From Epiperipatus broadwayi (lineage: Eukaryota; Onychophora; Udeonychophora; Euonychophora; Peripatidae), in assembly GCA_028023455.1 (NCBI GenBank), contig JAQFVV010012394.1, forward strand, positions 32,950,885 through 33,014,884: DNA of 64,000 nucleotides, read 5' to 3'. Shown here in pieces: positions 22,881 to 34,854 of this stretch. Under the pieces are notes generated by a model. The model did no database searches and was not told where the DNA came from. It worked only from the letters and a program-made list of their open reading frames with translations. The position numbers and the translations under genes were made by a program. Every line of letters begins with the position of its first letter. The first letter of the stretch is position 1.

Positions 22881-22944
22881 AACTTGAGTAGTAACTTTAG
22901 GAAATCCGAAACAATAATAAATCATTGATTAATTTAGTTAAATA

Positions 22945-23018
22945 TAGGGGGTTTGAACTCAGGCTTTCAAGCATAAACTATTCATACTATCTCATACTAC
23001 TGATACACATGACCACAT
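22945..23018 (-). repeat. tRNA-like SINE head, copy 2
   Basis: The minus strand starts GGTCATGTGTATCAGTAG and ends GAGTTCAAACCCCC. Same family as 21481-21560. Confidence 0.4.
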
Positions 23019-23856
23019 ATGTACAAAAGATAAATAATCAATATACACTTTAATGGACAGGCTTCAATCCTCTCCAACTACCAACTCTTCAGCCATTCAT
23101 ACCATTGAAAATCTGATGATGGAAAGACTAAATCCCATGCTGATGCCAATATTATTGCCATGCCCATGTTGACCTCAAGTCATTCTGACCCCTCGTGTAT
23201 AGGACTTTGTATCCATTTAAATACATAGAAGAGGGATGGGCAGGATGCAGGCTTAATGTGTAAATATTTGAAATACAAGCACTCTTCACATACCTGGAGC
23301 CTAATTAATTAGTTGTATAATGTTCTCTCCCAAGATAATTTTATTTGACCTATAGGCGAATACAAAGAAAACAAGCTTTAACTAGGTGAGGTTACAGGGT
23401 GATATAATGTTTTAAATTGAAATTATGCTTCAAATAAATAAATAATAATATTATAATCCCAATTGATTTGATATCTTTTTAAATCGTTTTTATAGAATTT
23501 TTCAAAATATCATGTAAATTGAAATTTTAATTACAAAAATTGATTTTAAATTTCGAGAATGCAATATATAAATTACAAAATCACAATGAAAAAAAAAGAT
23601 CTTATGCTAATAATTTTTATTAGTCATTCACTAGACTAGAGATTATTCAATAATGAATAAATCAATAAAAACCAGCATTTTTGTTGTTATTTAGCAGAGA
23701 TAATAATAATTGCTAAGCGCTTTCAACACTCGCGTGTCTTTATCAACGCAAACTGTAAAACTCTGCTAAATAACAACAGGAAATATTGGTTTTTATTAAT
23801 TTATCATTTTTAGCAGATGACTTTTTATTTTTATTTTTCAATAATGTGTAATACAT
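23019..23856. other. gene-free stretch
   Basis: No supported gene. A short inverted pair flanks 23690-23780 (gttgttatttagcagag and ctctgctaaataacaac), enclosing a CpG-bearing core with a potential 90-bp stem-loop. Confidence 0.5.
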
Positions 23857-24390
23857 CTGTAGTGTAATTTTTATTATACCACTCCCACGCAGGGTAGAGA
23901 CTGGTTTCTATCCACTTTTAGCACCTTGTGGAATAATGTAATCATAAATTATGACCCAAGACAGGTGACAAAGATCTATGATGCCCAAGATGCATACTTC
24001 ATGCTCAACCAGCACTCATTGATTGTTTCAGACCACAATCTCTTACACATATCTTTATCATTGTTCAGTTTATATATAAAAAAAATAGCAAATTACTATA
24101 ATTTATTTGGCACATTAAATAAACTGCAATAATTTGCTATCTACTGTAGTAATTTGCTATCTCCATATATATACTGAGCAATGATAAAGGTATGTGTAAG
24201 ATATTGTTTGTGATCTAGGCCAACTGATGAATGCTGGTTCAGCATCAAATATGCATCTTGGGGGTCATAGATCTTTTTCATATCTTGAGTCATATGTTTA
24301 TGATTACATCTTTCCACAAGGTCTTAATAAAGTGGATAGGAACCAATCCCTACTTTGCATGAGAGTGGTGTAATAAAAATTACACTACAG
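23857..24390. repeat. 534-bp palindromic element (family Y)
   Basis: The arms, about 23857-24080 and 24167-24390, are imperfect reverse complements. Both begin ctgtagtgtaatttttatta from the outside and run through a TGGTTYCTATCCACTTT block, an AAGATGCAT block and a CAATCTCTTACACATA-like block. The centre holds a second, smaller inverted motif (tagcaaattact/agtaatttgcta). Related single-arm fragments lie at 20916, 29450, 30925 and 63130. No coding capacity. It looks like a foldback element or MITE. Confidence 0.75.
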
Positions 24391-24397
24391 AAATATT

Positions 24398-25600
24398 ATT
24401 CATTCATTATCATTATCAAATATTATCAATCCACTTCAGCATGAAGGTCTCTCCAAGTTAATCTATTTTCTCTGATCTTTAGCTTCTCTTTTCCACATCA
24501 CCCCTGCACACTTTCTTATTTCATCCATCCATCTCACATGTGGTCTCTTTCTGTGTCTTTTACAATCTCTTGGAATCCACTTTAAGATTTCAATTGTCCA
24601 TCTATTATTACCTCTTCTAGCAATATGTCCAGCCCAATTCCACTTCAGTCTTTTAATTTTTTCAATGAGGTTAGTAACATCTGTTTGTTCTCTTACCCAT
24701 ATATTACATTTTCGATTTCTTCTTGTTACTCCTAACATGCATCTTTTTATACTTCTTTGAGTGGTCTGAAGTCTCTGTATTGCTCTTCTATTAAGTACCA
24801 AAGTCTCAGATCCATAAGTAAGAACTGGTAAAACACTTTTATTAAAAACCTTTTAAAACATATAGGCATAATTCCTTTTAGTATCAAGTTATTTTTATCA
24901 AAAGCACTCCAACCAAGTTTAATTATATGATTAATTTCATCTATTATATTTCCATCTGTATTAATAATCTGACCAAAGTATTTATAGCTGTTAAATTCTT
25001 CTAACTCATCATAATCAATCTCTATTTTCATATTTTAAGAAAATCCATTGAACATTACTTTAGTCTTTTTAACATTTATCTTTAGTCCTACTTTCATCTG
25101 ATAACTCCTGCAACATTTCCTGCAGCTCTAGAGCATTATTTGCAAAAACAACTACATCATCTGCAAAATATTAATGACTTAAATAATTTCCATTTACTTT
25201 CACTATTTTAGCTTCCCATTTTAATCCACAAAATACTTCTTGCAGCATTGCTGTAAAAAGTTTTGGAGATATGGAGTCACTCTGTCTTACACCCTTTTCA
25301 ATGTTGACTTTCCTAGTATCATTATGTAATCTAATTGTTGCTGTTGCATTTTTATAAATATTCTTCAAAATATGACAATATCCTAGATCTATATACCTTG
25401 ACGATCCAATGCTTTAATCACTGGAGAAATGTTTATAGAATCAAATGCCTTTTCATAATCTACAAATCCTAAGCACAATGGCAAACTCATATTCAATTGT
25501 CCTTTCTATAACTTCTCTCAATACCTGGATATGGTCTACTGTACTAAAACGACTTTTAAATTCAGCTTGTTCTCTTGGTTAGTAGAAATCCAATGTTCTT
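24398..25600 (-). mobile_element. RTE LINE 3' half, relatively young
   Basis: The minus strand matches the RTE from about the QAGFKSG motif to the 3' end, with ATC-repeat tail remnants at 24405-24420. Three open pieces survive (25171-25368, 24747-25031, 24463-24801), including VRQSDSISPKLF, VNSYKYFGQIIN-like and NIWVREQT segments. The catalytic FADD region has a frameshift (near 25165). It is less decayed than most copies here. Confidence 0.85.
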
Positions 25601-25939
25601 AGTGCTAAATCTTAGCTCCTAATTCCCTAATCTCTAAATTACTTGGAGCAAGAATAACAAATAATATTATAATATTTCAGAATATCAATGGAGGACATAA
25701 TAAACTGACTCAAAATGCATTATAAACATAAAAATTTAATATATACACTGTTTACATGTATATAATACAGGCATTCCCATTTTATCTTAATATGGCAGTC
25801 ACTTTTTAATTAGTGTTATTTCCCATATTATTAAGAGTCTATTAACTAAAGTATGTAGGATAGTAATTAACTTTACACTACCTTCAAGTTTTTTTCTTTA
25901 GCCTAGTGGCCCTTAAGACTTTTTAAAAAATCATAATTA
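25601..25939. other. no gene recognised
   Basis: AT-rich sequence between the RTE fragment and a CpG-rich patch. Confidence 0.45.
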
Positions 25940-26220
25940 GGTCGGAACCAGCTGTTTAAGTCCTTAGTCGGCTTGGTAACCTTCAGGAGCCGAGATCCTG
26001 GGATAAGATGTCCCCCGCTGTTTTTCTTCCGCTGCTTTGTCTGCTTCCGAAGCGGACTTCGAAGACGAAGAAAATGAGTTTTCTCTTGTGTTGAGGTTTA
26101 TATCCTTTTTTGTTCTTTTGTCCTTTCTGGAGTATTTCAGCTAATGGCGTGGTTCAGAACGTAGGTGTATTACTAGTTCAATTAGTCCGGATCCGACTTT
26201 ATAAATGTAACTAGTGTTTT
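25940..26220. promoter_or_regulatory. CpG-rich patch, possible promoter or first exon
   Basis: About 13 CpGs and near-balanced base composition in 280 bp, very unlike the roughly 30% G+C background. It contains two CTTCCG (ETS-like) sites and a palindrome-like cttccgaagcggacttcgaag run. No long frame crosses it. The evidence is compositional only. Confidence 0.3.
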
Positions 26221-27019
26221 TAGTTTGTACTAATTTTTTTTTATCAGTTTTTTTTTTTTCGATAAGAATATGTTTCTATTTTGTAATTTACGTTTACAAA
26301 GCATTTTAACTAAAGAATTTATACAAGTCTATTTCTCTTGCTTCAAATTTAATCTCCAAAATTTATTATTTATTTAATTAATTTAGTACATACATTTCAC
26401 CTCGAAAAAAATATTTAGCTGTTAAAACACATCTTTAAAATTGAAGATGAGAAGAGTTCAAGCAGTGATATTTTTGTGATTCCCTGTAGACATAAAAAGT
26501 TGGGTATTTTTAGAGCAAATAAAACGTGTATTGATCATTTTGAACAAGTGGTCTAAACGAAGCAGAAAGAAGATGATATAAGTGGAAATTCTCACTACAT
26601 GAGACTTAAATTTTCACTTAAATTATAAATTATCAAATTAAAATCATTTGGAATTTGCATTAGTGGTGATTTAATTCATTAGCAAAACGAATACGCATTG
26701 GAAAAGGTGAAGAGAAAGAGAATGACCAGCAATGAGTTGGATTGGTTTTTTTTTTAATTCCAAAATATTAAAAAAAAAAAACCCAACAACAACAGATGTT
26801 AAAATAGTTGAATACTGTTTACGAATAACAGACATTGATTTGATAGCTCCTAAAACTAAAAATTATGGCTTTATGTGGGAACTTTCAGACCTGGAATGAG
26901 AAAAAATCTTAGATTCCAGAGTCTGATATTTTACAACTGTAAAAAAAAACCAGCAGGAAGATAATTAGTAATACACTATATATATATATGTACAGAAGAA
27001 AAAGGGATTTAATTTTAGA
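26221..27019. other. gene-free stretch
   Basis: Poly-T, poly-A and AT-rich sequence. No recognisable gene or element. Confidence 0.5.
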
Positions 27020-27690
27020 CATTTGATTTCTCATGATTTCTTATTCTTTATGCCCATTTCATATATATATATATTTTATTTTGCAATTGTTATTACCAAA
27101 TTATTCCTATGAATAAGCTATTCACAAATATGCACCAGCTAGCATGATACATTTAATGAGGGTGGTGGGGTGGGGGTGAGTTTAAGATCCAAAGAAGAAC
27201 AAATCTCTAATGTCAATTTTATACATTTTTATTTTATTTCAGATGTTATTACCATATGAATATTTACATTGTGTAAGTGATGTCTATGATAAACCAAGAA
27301 CAAATCTGCGTCAGCAGACATGATGCATTGCTGGGTTTTATTTTCGAGTTTAAGACCAAAAAACAACAATCTTTTTTCCAATGGTTTAATAATTTGTAAC
27401 TGAGCTATAATTTTGTTTTTTGATGTCATAATAAATAGGTGCATATGTGTGTGAATGTACATTAATTTCTGAAAGTTGTAAAGTGTTCAGTCATAGATAT
27501 GTTTTATAACAAAGACAGGCAACAGTAAGAATACACATTTAAGACATTAGATTACCATTTGATATAATCTTCTATTTAACTAACTAGTATAATTGCAAAT
27601 CCCTATCAAAAAAAAAAACGAAGATTGAATATATAGGACATAGTTGAATGCTGCGAAGTTAAACAAAAATGAAGAGATAATGAATTTATT
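27020..27690 (+). mobile_element. RTE 5' UTR present twice in tandem, plus start of ORF
   Basis: Two units (about 27040-27210 and 27211-27380) each resemble the RTE 5' UTR: a TAATGTCAA...TTTCAGATGTTATTACCA-type block, then a GCACCAGC/GCATTGCTGGG-type block, then GAGTTTAAGA. They are followed by CCATTTGAT and by a decayed gaagattgaa...gcgaagtta stretch matching the first endonuclease codons. The element breaks off near 27690. Confidence 0.55.
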
Positions 27691-27724
27691 TATTTCCCAG
27701 TTCAGACAAGATTGTAGTAATATT

Positions 27725-27960
27725 TAGGATGCAAAACTCTCCATACAGTAGCATTACTCAGTGCAAGCCAGAGTAATCAATGGTTGCACTGAGTGGCACT
27801 ACAGTGTGGAGAGTTTTGTCTATGTGTAGGCATAAAGAATTGTGATCATGTGATGTTTAATGGTTTAATACTTAGAGTATTTTGATCACTTCAGTGTAAA
27901 TTCACTTAAACTTATCTTTGCAATTCATTTGATGATAAAAATTGAAAGTAAATAATATTG
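27725..27960 (+). repeat. dispersed repeat X with short inverted arms
   Basis: aaaactctccatacagtag at about 27735 pairs with ctacagtgtggagagtttt at about 27811-27829, forming a hairpin of about 100 bp. The internal text GCAAGCCAGAGTAATCAATGG recurs, partly changed, at 51.75 kb and 61.0 kb. Confidence 0.55.
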
Positions 27961-28429
27961 ATTTATTAATTTCAAAAAAAATCTCAAAATATCAGTATCA
28001 TATAGAGAAACTTATACAAGGAAACTAATAATCCTGCTGATAGATAGTATTTTTGTATCAGACTCAAGAATACTTGGGAGAATTTTGAGAGCATTCATTA
28101 TTTAGTTTACATTTTAAAAATGAAAACATATATTTTTTATTATTTGTTTATACATTTACATTACTTTTTCAAAATATTAATCTTTTGACAATATTATTTT
28201 TGATTAAACTCAGATTTTATTTGGAAGTATTTGCTTTTAGTTTTAGAAAGAATTTTATTCAAGGAAATATATAACTAGAGATGTTTCAGTTTAAAGGGAA
28301 ATAAATATATACACGGATATTTCAGTTTAAAAGAAAAAAACAATACAAAACTTATCAAAGAATACTACAATAAGTAATTCCAATGGCATTCAGTGAATTA
28401 TACTATTATTAAAAGCATTTACAATAAAA
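27961..28429. other. no gene recognised
   Basis: AT-rich sequence without a supportable feature. Confidence 0.45.
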
Positions 28430-28935
28430 TAAGAAACAGAAAATACATCTTACTAGAGGCTAGGGCACTGATGGATAAGAGACCAAGTGTCTGATAAAGG
28501 GATTTTTATCTCTGTTTTATTGTCTCAATTGTTTTTAAATGTGTTAAAATTTCTTGCATTGGTATTGTAGAGATGTGTACCGAGTGTACCATAATGCATA
28601 TAGTATAAATGTTGTACTTCTTATTTCTGTGAAGCAGGCATTTGGAAAAGTCTCTATAATTGAACTTATAGTGGCATTTTTATAATATAAGATCGAGTGT
28701 ATTGTAGATTAATACACTCAAAGAATATATGCTTTTGATTCTCTTCTGATCTGTGGCACAACCCACATATAGTGTCAATGCTAAGTATGTTTCTCTTATA
28801 TCTCATGAAATATAATGTTGGTAATGACCAAGTGTTCAGTTTGAGTAGAAAATTAAAAAAATTGGGCTCAGTTATCCAATATTTAAATCTATATTGCATT
28901 GGCAAGTCTAAGTTATAATTTGTATTTGTGTTTGA
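28430..28935 (-). mobile_element. LINE C-terminal fragment with Cys/His motif
   Basis: The minus-strand frame 28666-28905 reads a conserved LINE tail: NTWSLPTLYFMRYKRN, then TICGLCHRSEENQKHIFFEC, a C-x2-C-x(9)-H-x(4)-C pattern. Further on, in other frames, HYGT-type residues remain. It is related in layout to LINE-B but divergent. Dead fragment. Confidence 0.55.
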
Positions 28936-29088
28936 ATTATTTCTTTTAAAAGAAATAAGACAACTGTAATAATATAAAGGATGAAGTTGTGATTGTCTGC
29001 AAAAGAAACACCTCCAAAATCACACATAGCAAGTGCTGTTTGTCATTTTTAAATAATTACAACTAGCATTTTATAATTTAAAACAAAA

Positions 29089-29172
29089 GTCAGTGACAGT
29101 TGCTTTACAAACAGTTGTCCCATGTTAGCAGGTTCACTTCCAGGCTGATGCTATGACACATGAGGAAAAAAA
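29089..29172 (+). mobile_element. tRNA-derived SINE-II, 5'-truncated
   Basis: It matches the SINE at 36000-36103 from the D-arm onward: a tRNA-like anticodon arm (GCTTTACAAAC), a variable region, a T arm (CAGGTTCACTTCCAGG), then the constant end CTATGACACATGAGG and an A-run. Confidence 0.8.
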
Positions 29173-29449
29173 TTGTTTAAGTTTTAATCGAGGAGCTAAA
29201 AACAATTTTATTTTATTTATAAAATATTTTTGTCACAATCATACCAAACAATCAATAACAAAAACACCATTTTTTGATAATATATTTCAATTTATTTACT
29301 TTTTCTATATTTACAAAGTTGAAATATTATTTGCAGAATAATTTTCATTTGGAAACTTGTATTTCTAAAAATAATTTAAAACTTATGGAAATACAAGGAA
29401 TAAAAATTAATTTGTTAAAATAAAAAAAATGGAAGTTTTATTCAAGTAT

Positions 29450-29760
29450 AAAAAAACACTATAAGTTTATTAATAATTTTTATTAATCATTCATTAGATT
29501 ACAGCTATCCACTTAATGAATAATATTTCTGTAATGTAATATTCACTAAAGCACTTTCACACAAGATAAGGACTGGTTTCTATTTACTTTTAACACCTTG
29601 TGCAGTAATTGGCTATTATATATTGTTTAATAATAAAGATCTGCATAAGAGATTGTGATCTGGGCCAACTGATGAGTATCGGTTCAGCAGAAAATATGCA
29701 TCTTGGACATTATACACTATTTTTACATATCTTTGGTCATATGTTTATAACCCCCCCCCA
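29450..29760. repeat. family Y fragment ending in a C-tract
   Basis: It carries the GGACTGGTTTCTAT, GATTGTGATCTGGGCCAACTGATGAG and AATATGCATCTTGG blocks of the 23857-24390 palindrome, in the order of one arm followed by part of the other. It ends at a ccccccccccacacaca run (29751-29775). Confidence 0.6.
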
Positions 29761-29869
29761 CACACACCCACACAAAATTTTAAAAGAAGATAGAAACAAA
29801 GAGTTTTTTTTTTTTTCTAAAAAGAAATTTATTTAACAAATTTAATATGATTTACAAGTTACAATCAAA

Positions 29870-30290
29870 TGTAATAGTTTGTATTGGAACTAAAGTTTAT
29901 ATTGGAACTTTGATCTGTGAGATGTTTAGGTTGTTCATGTGCCACAGTTGGGACCATCTCAATGTTTATAAAGTTCTCTTTTGTGGGTGATGTTTGCCTA
30001 ATATAGCACAGGTTGTGCATATGCTATGATTTATATCTTGTAGTCATTTAGGGCTATTGTGTTGTTACATGTGGTTGAGTTGTCACTTATACAATTGCTG
30101 CAGTATTGGAATCTCAAAGAGTTTCCAAGTGTCATCAAAGGTGCTGTTGGAGGCAAGCATTTGATCTCTTTTCTTTATTTTGGTAATGGTGTCAATGAAG
30201 GTGAGAGCTGGGTTTTGACTTGAATCCTCAATAGCTAGTTGACAGCGTACCAGCCATAATGAGAATTTGAGTTTTGTAGTAAAAACTACA
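29870..30290 (-). mobile_element. LINE-B 3' coding fragment
   Basis: The minus strand reads LWLVRCQLAIE and FIDTITKIKKRD, then DDTWKLFEIPI. This parallels SIWEIRCKLIL, FIK-IKKRE and KLFDIPD in the LINE-B copy at 2.8-3.0 kb. The stretch is open for about 60 codons and then decays. Confidence 0.55.
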
Positions 30291-31559
30291 CTCCAGAAAT
30301 ATTTACACCATAAGTTGTTTTGTTTTTAAATAAACTAAAATCATGATAAAATAAACAATTATACATTAAACCAGATTAGAAAAAAGATAACAGTACATTC
30401 AGATTTTGTGGAAGAAATAATACATGTACTGATAAAATCACTTATTATGAAAAAATGAGATTACAGTAAAATGTAAGTAAGTCAGAGATAATAGCAAGAT
30501 AATAGCTGATTTCTAAAATTGGTAGTGAAGGAAATAGAATTCATCTATGATTTTCCTCTTTTTGGAAATAACTGACACATCTGTCACAACATTTATTTGT
30601 AATAGTAATATAGAAAGTTAGATGTCATTTGATTTATATATATATATAGCTTGCAGTTATAAATATGTAAAATTAAAAGCATACTAATAAGCTCTAAACA
30701 AGCTCTTTTTTATTATAAATGTTACTACAAGAGAAGTCATTCAAATCATCTTTATCTAGGATCATCCCCATCACCAGACTGTTTTTAGGCTATGGCTCTT
30801 TTCAGTGAGGATCTATGACACAACACCGGATTCCAAAAAACAACTAACCCTAACCCTTTCATATCATTACAAATTTTTGAAATACATGAAAAATGATATC
30901 TGAAAACATAAATAGCACTAAGATAAACCAACCCTTTTCAGTTGATTTAGATCACAATCTCTTGCATGTATGACCCTTACCAATTGAAGGAGAAGTCCAT
31001 CTTGGGGTTATTTATCTTTTCAAGTGGTTTTATTTGGATATTTTAAGATGTGTGATGGATTGGAAGTTTACTAATTTTAAAAATTAAATTGCAGCACATA
31101 CAAAAAATTATATAAATACATATTACATAAACAATTTTTTGAATATTCCAATGAAGAACAATTTTTTTGAATCCCCCAATCCAAAAATGTAGGGGTGGAT
31201 AAAAGGTTTTATATAAGTGAGTATGGCCATTCCAACTCCAAGAAAATAAAGATATCATCATCATAAGAAAAAGAAGAACAACAAAGAAAAAGAAGAACAA
31301 CAACTTTTATGTATTTAGAATATAAAAAACTCTCAATGCAATGTTTGCAATTGCAAATAATTTTTCAAATCTCATGCATTCTTTCAAAATCATTCCAACA
31401 GATTAGCCACTTCATCACAATGTCTATTGGAAGGTTCTGATTGAGCTTCTATTTAATATGCAAACATTCCAGTTCTGCCCCATTAAAAATAAATACTCAT
31501 ACTGAGAGGTTTATTCAGTTCTTTACCCCTTCACAGTTCCCATAAAAATGAGACCAAAT
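30291..31559. other. gene-free, with repeat X and Y scraps
   Basis: A repeat X scrap lies at about 30755-30835 (CAGACTGTTTTTAGGCTATGGC, then TTTTCAGTGAGGATC). A family Y scrap lies at about 30925-31020. The purine-rich run at 31264-31305 explains the nearby Phe/Leu-rich minus frame. No gene. Confidence 0.5.
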
Positions 31560-32060
31560 TATACATCAGTAACAAGCAAGTCTCCAAAAATATAGAGACT
31601 GGTCGCTAGAACCAAAATATTTTGACCTCCTACTGAAATTAAACAGAATCTCTATTACCCAAAACTTTTGTAGATTTAAAACATACCACCAAAATACAGA
31701 AGGCTCATATATGTTATGACACATGGAAACAGAAATGCAACACCATATTTTGCATACCTGTTCCAATCTAGCCAACATCCACAACCTTATCCCAGTAATA
31801 CTAAAGAACAATGACTTAAATTTCAAACTCATTCTAAAATTCTTTGAAAAAAAATTCTTCACAAGCATGTGAGTGAGCACATTCATATTATATGCTATTT
31901 GGATGCACAGAATGCATTTCTACTTACAATAGTAATTCCAGAAGATACCCATACACTTATCAACAAACTAAAAAAATACAACAAAAGATAGGAAAATAAC
32001 AGATGTAAGCACATTCTCCACAAGACACTAATGCATCTAAATTGGAACATGTAACATTGC
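31560..32060 (+). mobile_element. LINE-B C-terminal fragment
   Basis: Plus-strand translation gives ETEMQHHILHTCSNLANIHN and then a FILYAIWMHRM segment. These align with ETTRHILNICQGLSIHRN and FLAFSIWEIRC in the copy at 1.9 kb. Stops interrupt it. A 3'-UTR-like stretch follows, ending in tctaataaagttctttgaaa near 32377. Confidence 0.55.
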
Positions 32061-32394
32061 ATATCTACCTACAAAAATAACGGAAAAAATCAAATTTGTT
32101 TTCTACCTTCTATTAAATGCATAATAATGCAATAATGTTACTTATAACTGCTGATGTAACTAAAGATCTATGTAAATTACCTGTAGGCTTTCTAAATATT
32201 TTGTAAGTTGAATTACATTGTTTCAACTAAGCATCACCCAGTTTTTCAGTATTGCCACAGTGCAATTCAAGTTGCAGGTATTTAAAGAGCCTACAGATGA
32301 TTTACCCAGATCATTAGTTACATCTATTGTTATGAGTAACAATGTTGCCTTGTTATGCAACATAGTTTCATAGTCTAATAAAGTTCTTTGAAAG

Positions 32395-32510
32395 ATGATA
32401 ATAATAGCAACAACTATAATAATAATAGTAGTAGCAGTAATAATAATAATAATGCTACTGCTGCTACCACTATCACCACCATCACCACTACTACTTCAAC
32501 AACACTAGAG
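32395..32510 (+). repeat. degenerate trinucleotide repeat
   Basis: Mixed AAT, AGT, GCT and ACC/ACT triplets, interrupted throughout. It sits just after an AATAAA-bearing 3' end, as a LINE tail might. Confidence 0.8.
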
Positions 32511-32639
32511 ATGAACTTTGCAGTTACTAGACAAATCAATTTGTGAATCACAAATACATCTAGAGATAAGCTGATCTATTATTTTGTTTATTTAACATTT
32601 TTCAATGCTGTGTTTAAACAATCCTATTCTATGGTCCAC

Positions 32640-32870
32640 CATCCAGTAAAGGCAATCAATTCTGCACATCGTTGAAATGTCTTTGAATTAATCTTTATAC
32701 CATAAATGAGGCTCTCTATCTTTCCATAAGAATTATGTTCAAGTTCACCATAAAACACTCTTTAAGACAGCCTTGTATTGAACATTTGTCTTTTATGTCC
32801 AATCCAAGAAAGTTGTGATTTTACAATAATAGATTCTATAGTTTCGTCTCCAGTAAATATGATAAAGAAC
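32640..32870 (-). mobile_element. LINE-C C-terminal fragment
   Basis: The minus strand reads SWIGHKRQMFNTRLS, a stop, then RVFYGELEHNSYGK. This fits the widespread LINE tail W-x-GH-x2-RM...RLPK-x-FYGEL and belongs with the 7.4-8.1 kb fragment. No other function is suggested. Confidence 0.55.
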
Positions 32871-34590
32871 ATATCAATTGGTTTTATTATTTAGTGATTA
32901 TATTTTTTAAATTTTAAAAGCATTCTTCAATTAAATTTTTCTAATGTTTTTATCCTTCACCTAAAAATAATTACATGTCAACTTGTGTACAAATATTTGA
33001 TTGATTAGTTGGATTGTTTAGGGATCAGATATCTGGAAAAAACATTTTTAAACTATGCTCTTGTATTCAATCTCATTATTAAGTCCACTGCTTATTTAAT
33101 ATGTTTGATTCTTCGTGATTCATGCTTACCAATAGTACAAAACTGATCACCCCTGTTTGTAAACAAGAACTCTAGATTACACTGGATATTTAACTTTTTG
33201 TGCAAATAAAGATTATTTAAAAAAAAAAAAATTGTTTCGAATCCGAAAAAAAGAGCAAAATTTGAAATCAAACGCTATTATTATGCAATCCTGTGAATAC
33301 TAAGAAGATTATTAAAGAATATGTTTAAAAAACATTTTTTATCTCACTTTTGATTTAATATTAATTATTAATAATAAATATTTTGTAAATAGCTCTAGAC
33401 CAGTGATATCATTGGTGATAATTTGTCATTTTTTTACAATGTATTCTAGGGATCTCAATATTTAATGTTTTGGAGGGGGAAAGGGGTTCTCGATTAATAT
33501 CTAAAAAATAATAACATTGATATTTTTTTAAAAATAAAAAATCACCGAGCACGTAATAAACTTTGTTAAAAGCTATTACAACTCGCTACTATTTAGACAA
33601 CAATTTTTTAATAAATCGAATGTATGCATATAATATTTTCCAAATTATACGATAACTCAAGCACTTTCGACCTTTAGCAGAATAATTTTTTAAAATGCTA
33701 TGAAAACTGCGCAAACACACCCACCCACACTTAAGGCTATCTTACAAAGCAGTGACTACCTTTAAGGGCCTTTAAACAGATTGTCTTCAAATTATCAATG
33801 AAATCATTTCCCGGAAAATACAATTATTAAAATTTAATAGCATAAAAACTCACCACGGGTTGCAATAGTGCAAAAACATGAAGCAATTTTGATATCTTTT
33901 GATAAAATATTTATAAATAATAAACATACAAATTGATTACAGCGTATGAATTATCAATTCAACCTACAGGATAACATTAATGTCATTTTCAAAATCGCTA
34001 GCAAGATAAGTTACACACATATATGTTAGTGGTTGTAGATACACATATAGCTGAATCATTCTAATAATAATTATGAATACAGGTTTTTTAAAGGTATATA
34101 TCATAATAAATATTTGGGGAAAGGAGCTAAACATAGTAACAAGATGATAGAAACTTTTCCACGTTTGTCTTTTCATTTTATTGCTTTTGTTTTATCTTTT
34201 TTTCAGTTATGAATTCATTTATAAATGCCATAGATAATCCATCTTGTTTGTGTTGTTTTTTTTAATAAAATCTTTTTTATTTTACTTTTTCTTTAAAATA
34301 TCTTCCTCATAGAGAGGCATCTTTTATCTTACTCTTCAGATTTTTTATTACATGCATTATCCTGCTAATTTAATTGAATGGTAGATTCGTAGATTTTAGA
34401 ACTTAAAATATATGGATCATGACCCATCTCTTTTACTTCCATCTCTCAAACTTGTTATGAATTCCCAATCAATATAGCCAGATAATTACTATTTTATCCA
34501 CACTTTAGTTTGCTTATGTTTCATATTCGTAAAGTATCTCATTTTAAATTTTATCATTTATGGATTGTAAAAAGCATTGTTTATATCAGG
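32871..34590. other. 1.7-kb gene-free stretch
   Basis: An A-rich tail preceded by AATAAA-like sequence (about 33205-33231) may mark the 3' end of an unrecognised retrocopy. A mildly CpG-bearing patch lies at 33540-33750. No convincing gene. Confidence 0.5.
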
Positions 34591-34854
34591 GGTACCCAAC
34601 CCTATGTTCGCGTGCACAATGGCGCCTGCAGACCATTTTATGTGTGCCCACCACTATCCGAACACGATAAAAAATTAATTATCTGATATAAATCAATTTA
34701 ATTTTTAAAATTTCTTATAAATTATTGTATTATATTGTAATCAAATTGTAGGGCATACTCTACTTTTACAGCGTAAAAATATCAAAGGTACTACCAAAAT
34801 AGTAGAAATCAGCAAAAGCCTTCTAAGCAAGCAGAAAAAAAAAACAGTGATTAT

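Noticed and set aside
31043-31303. Minus-strand frame starting MLFFFFFVVLLF as a signal peptide gene
   Set aside because: The hydrophobic start is the reverse reading of an A-rich run at 31264-31305; no support downstream.
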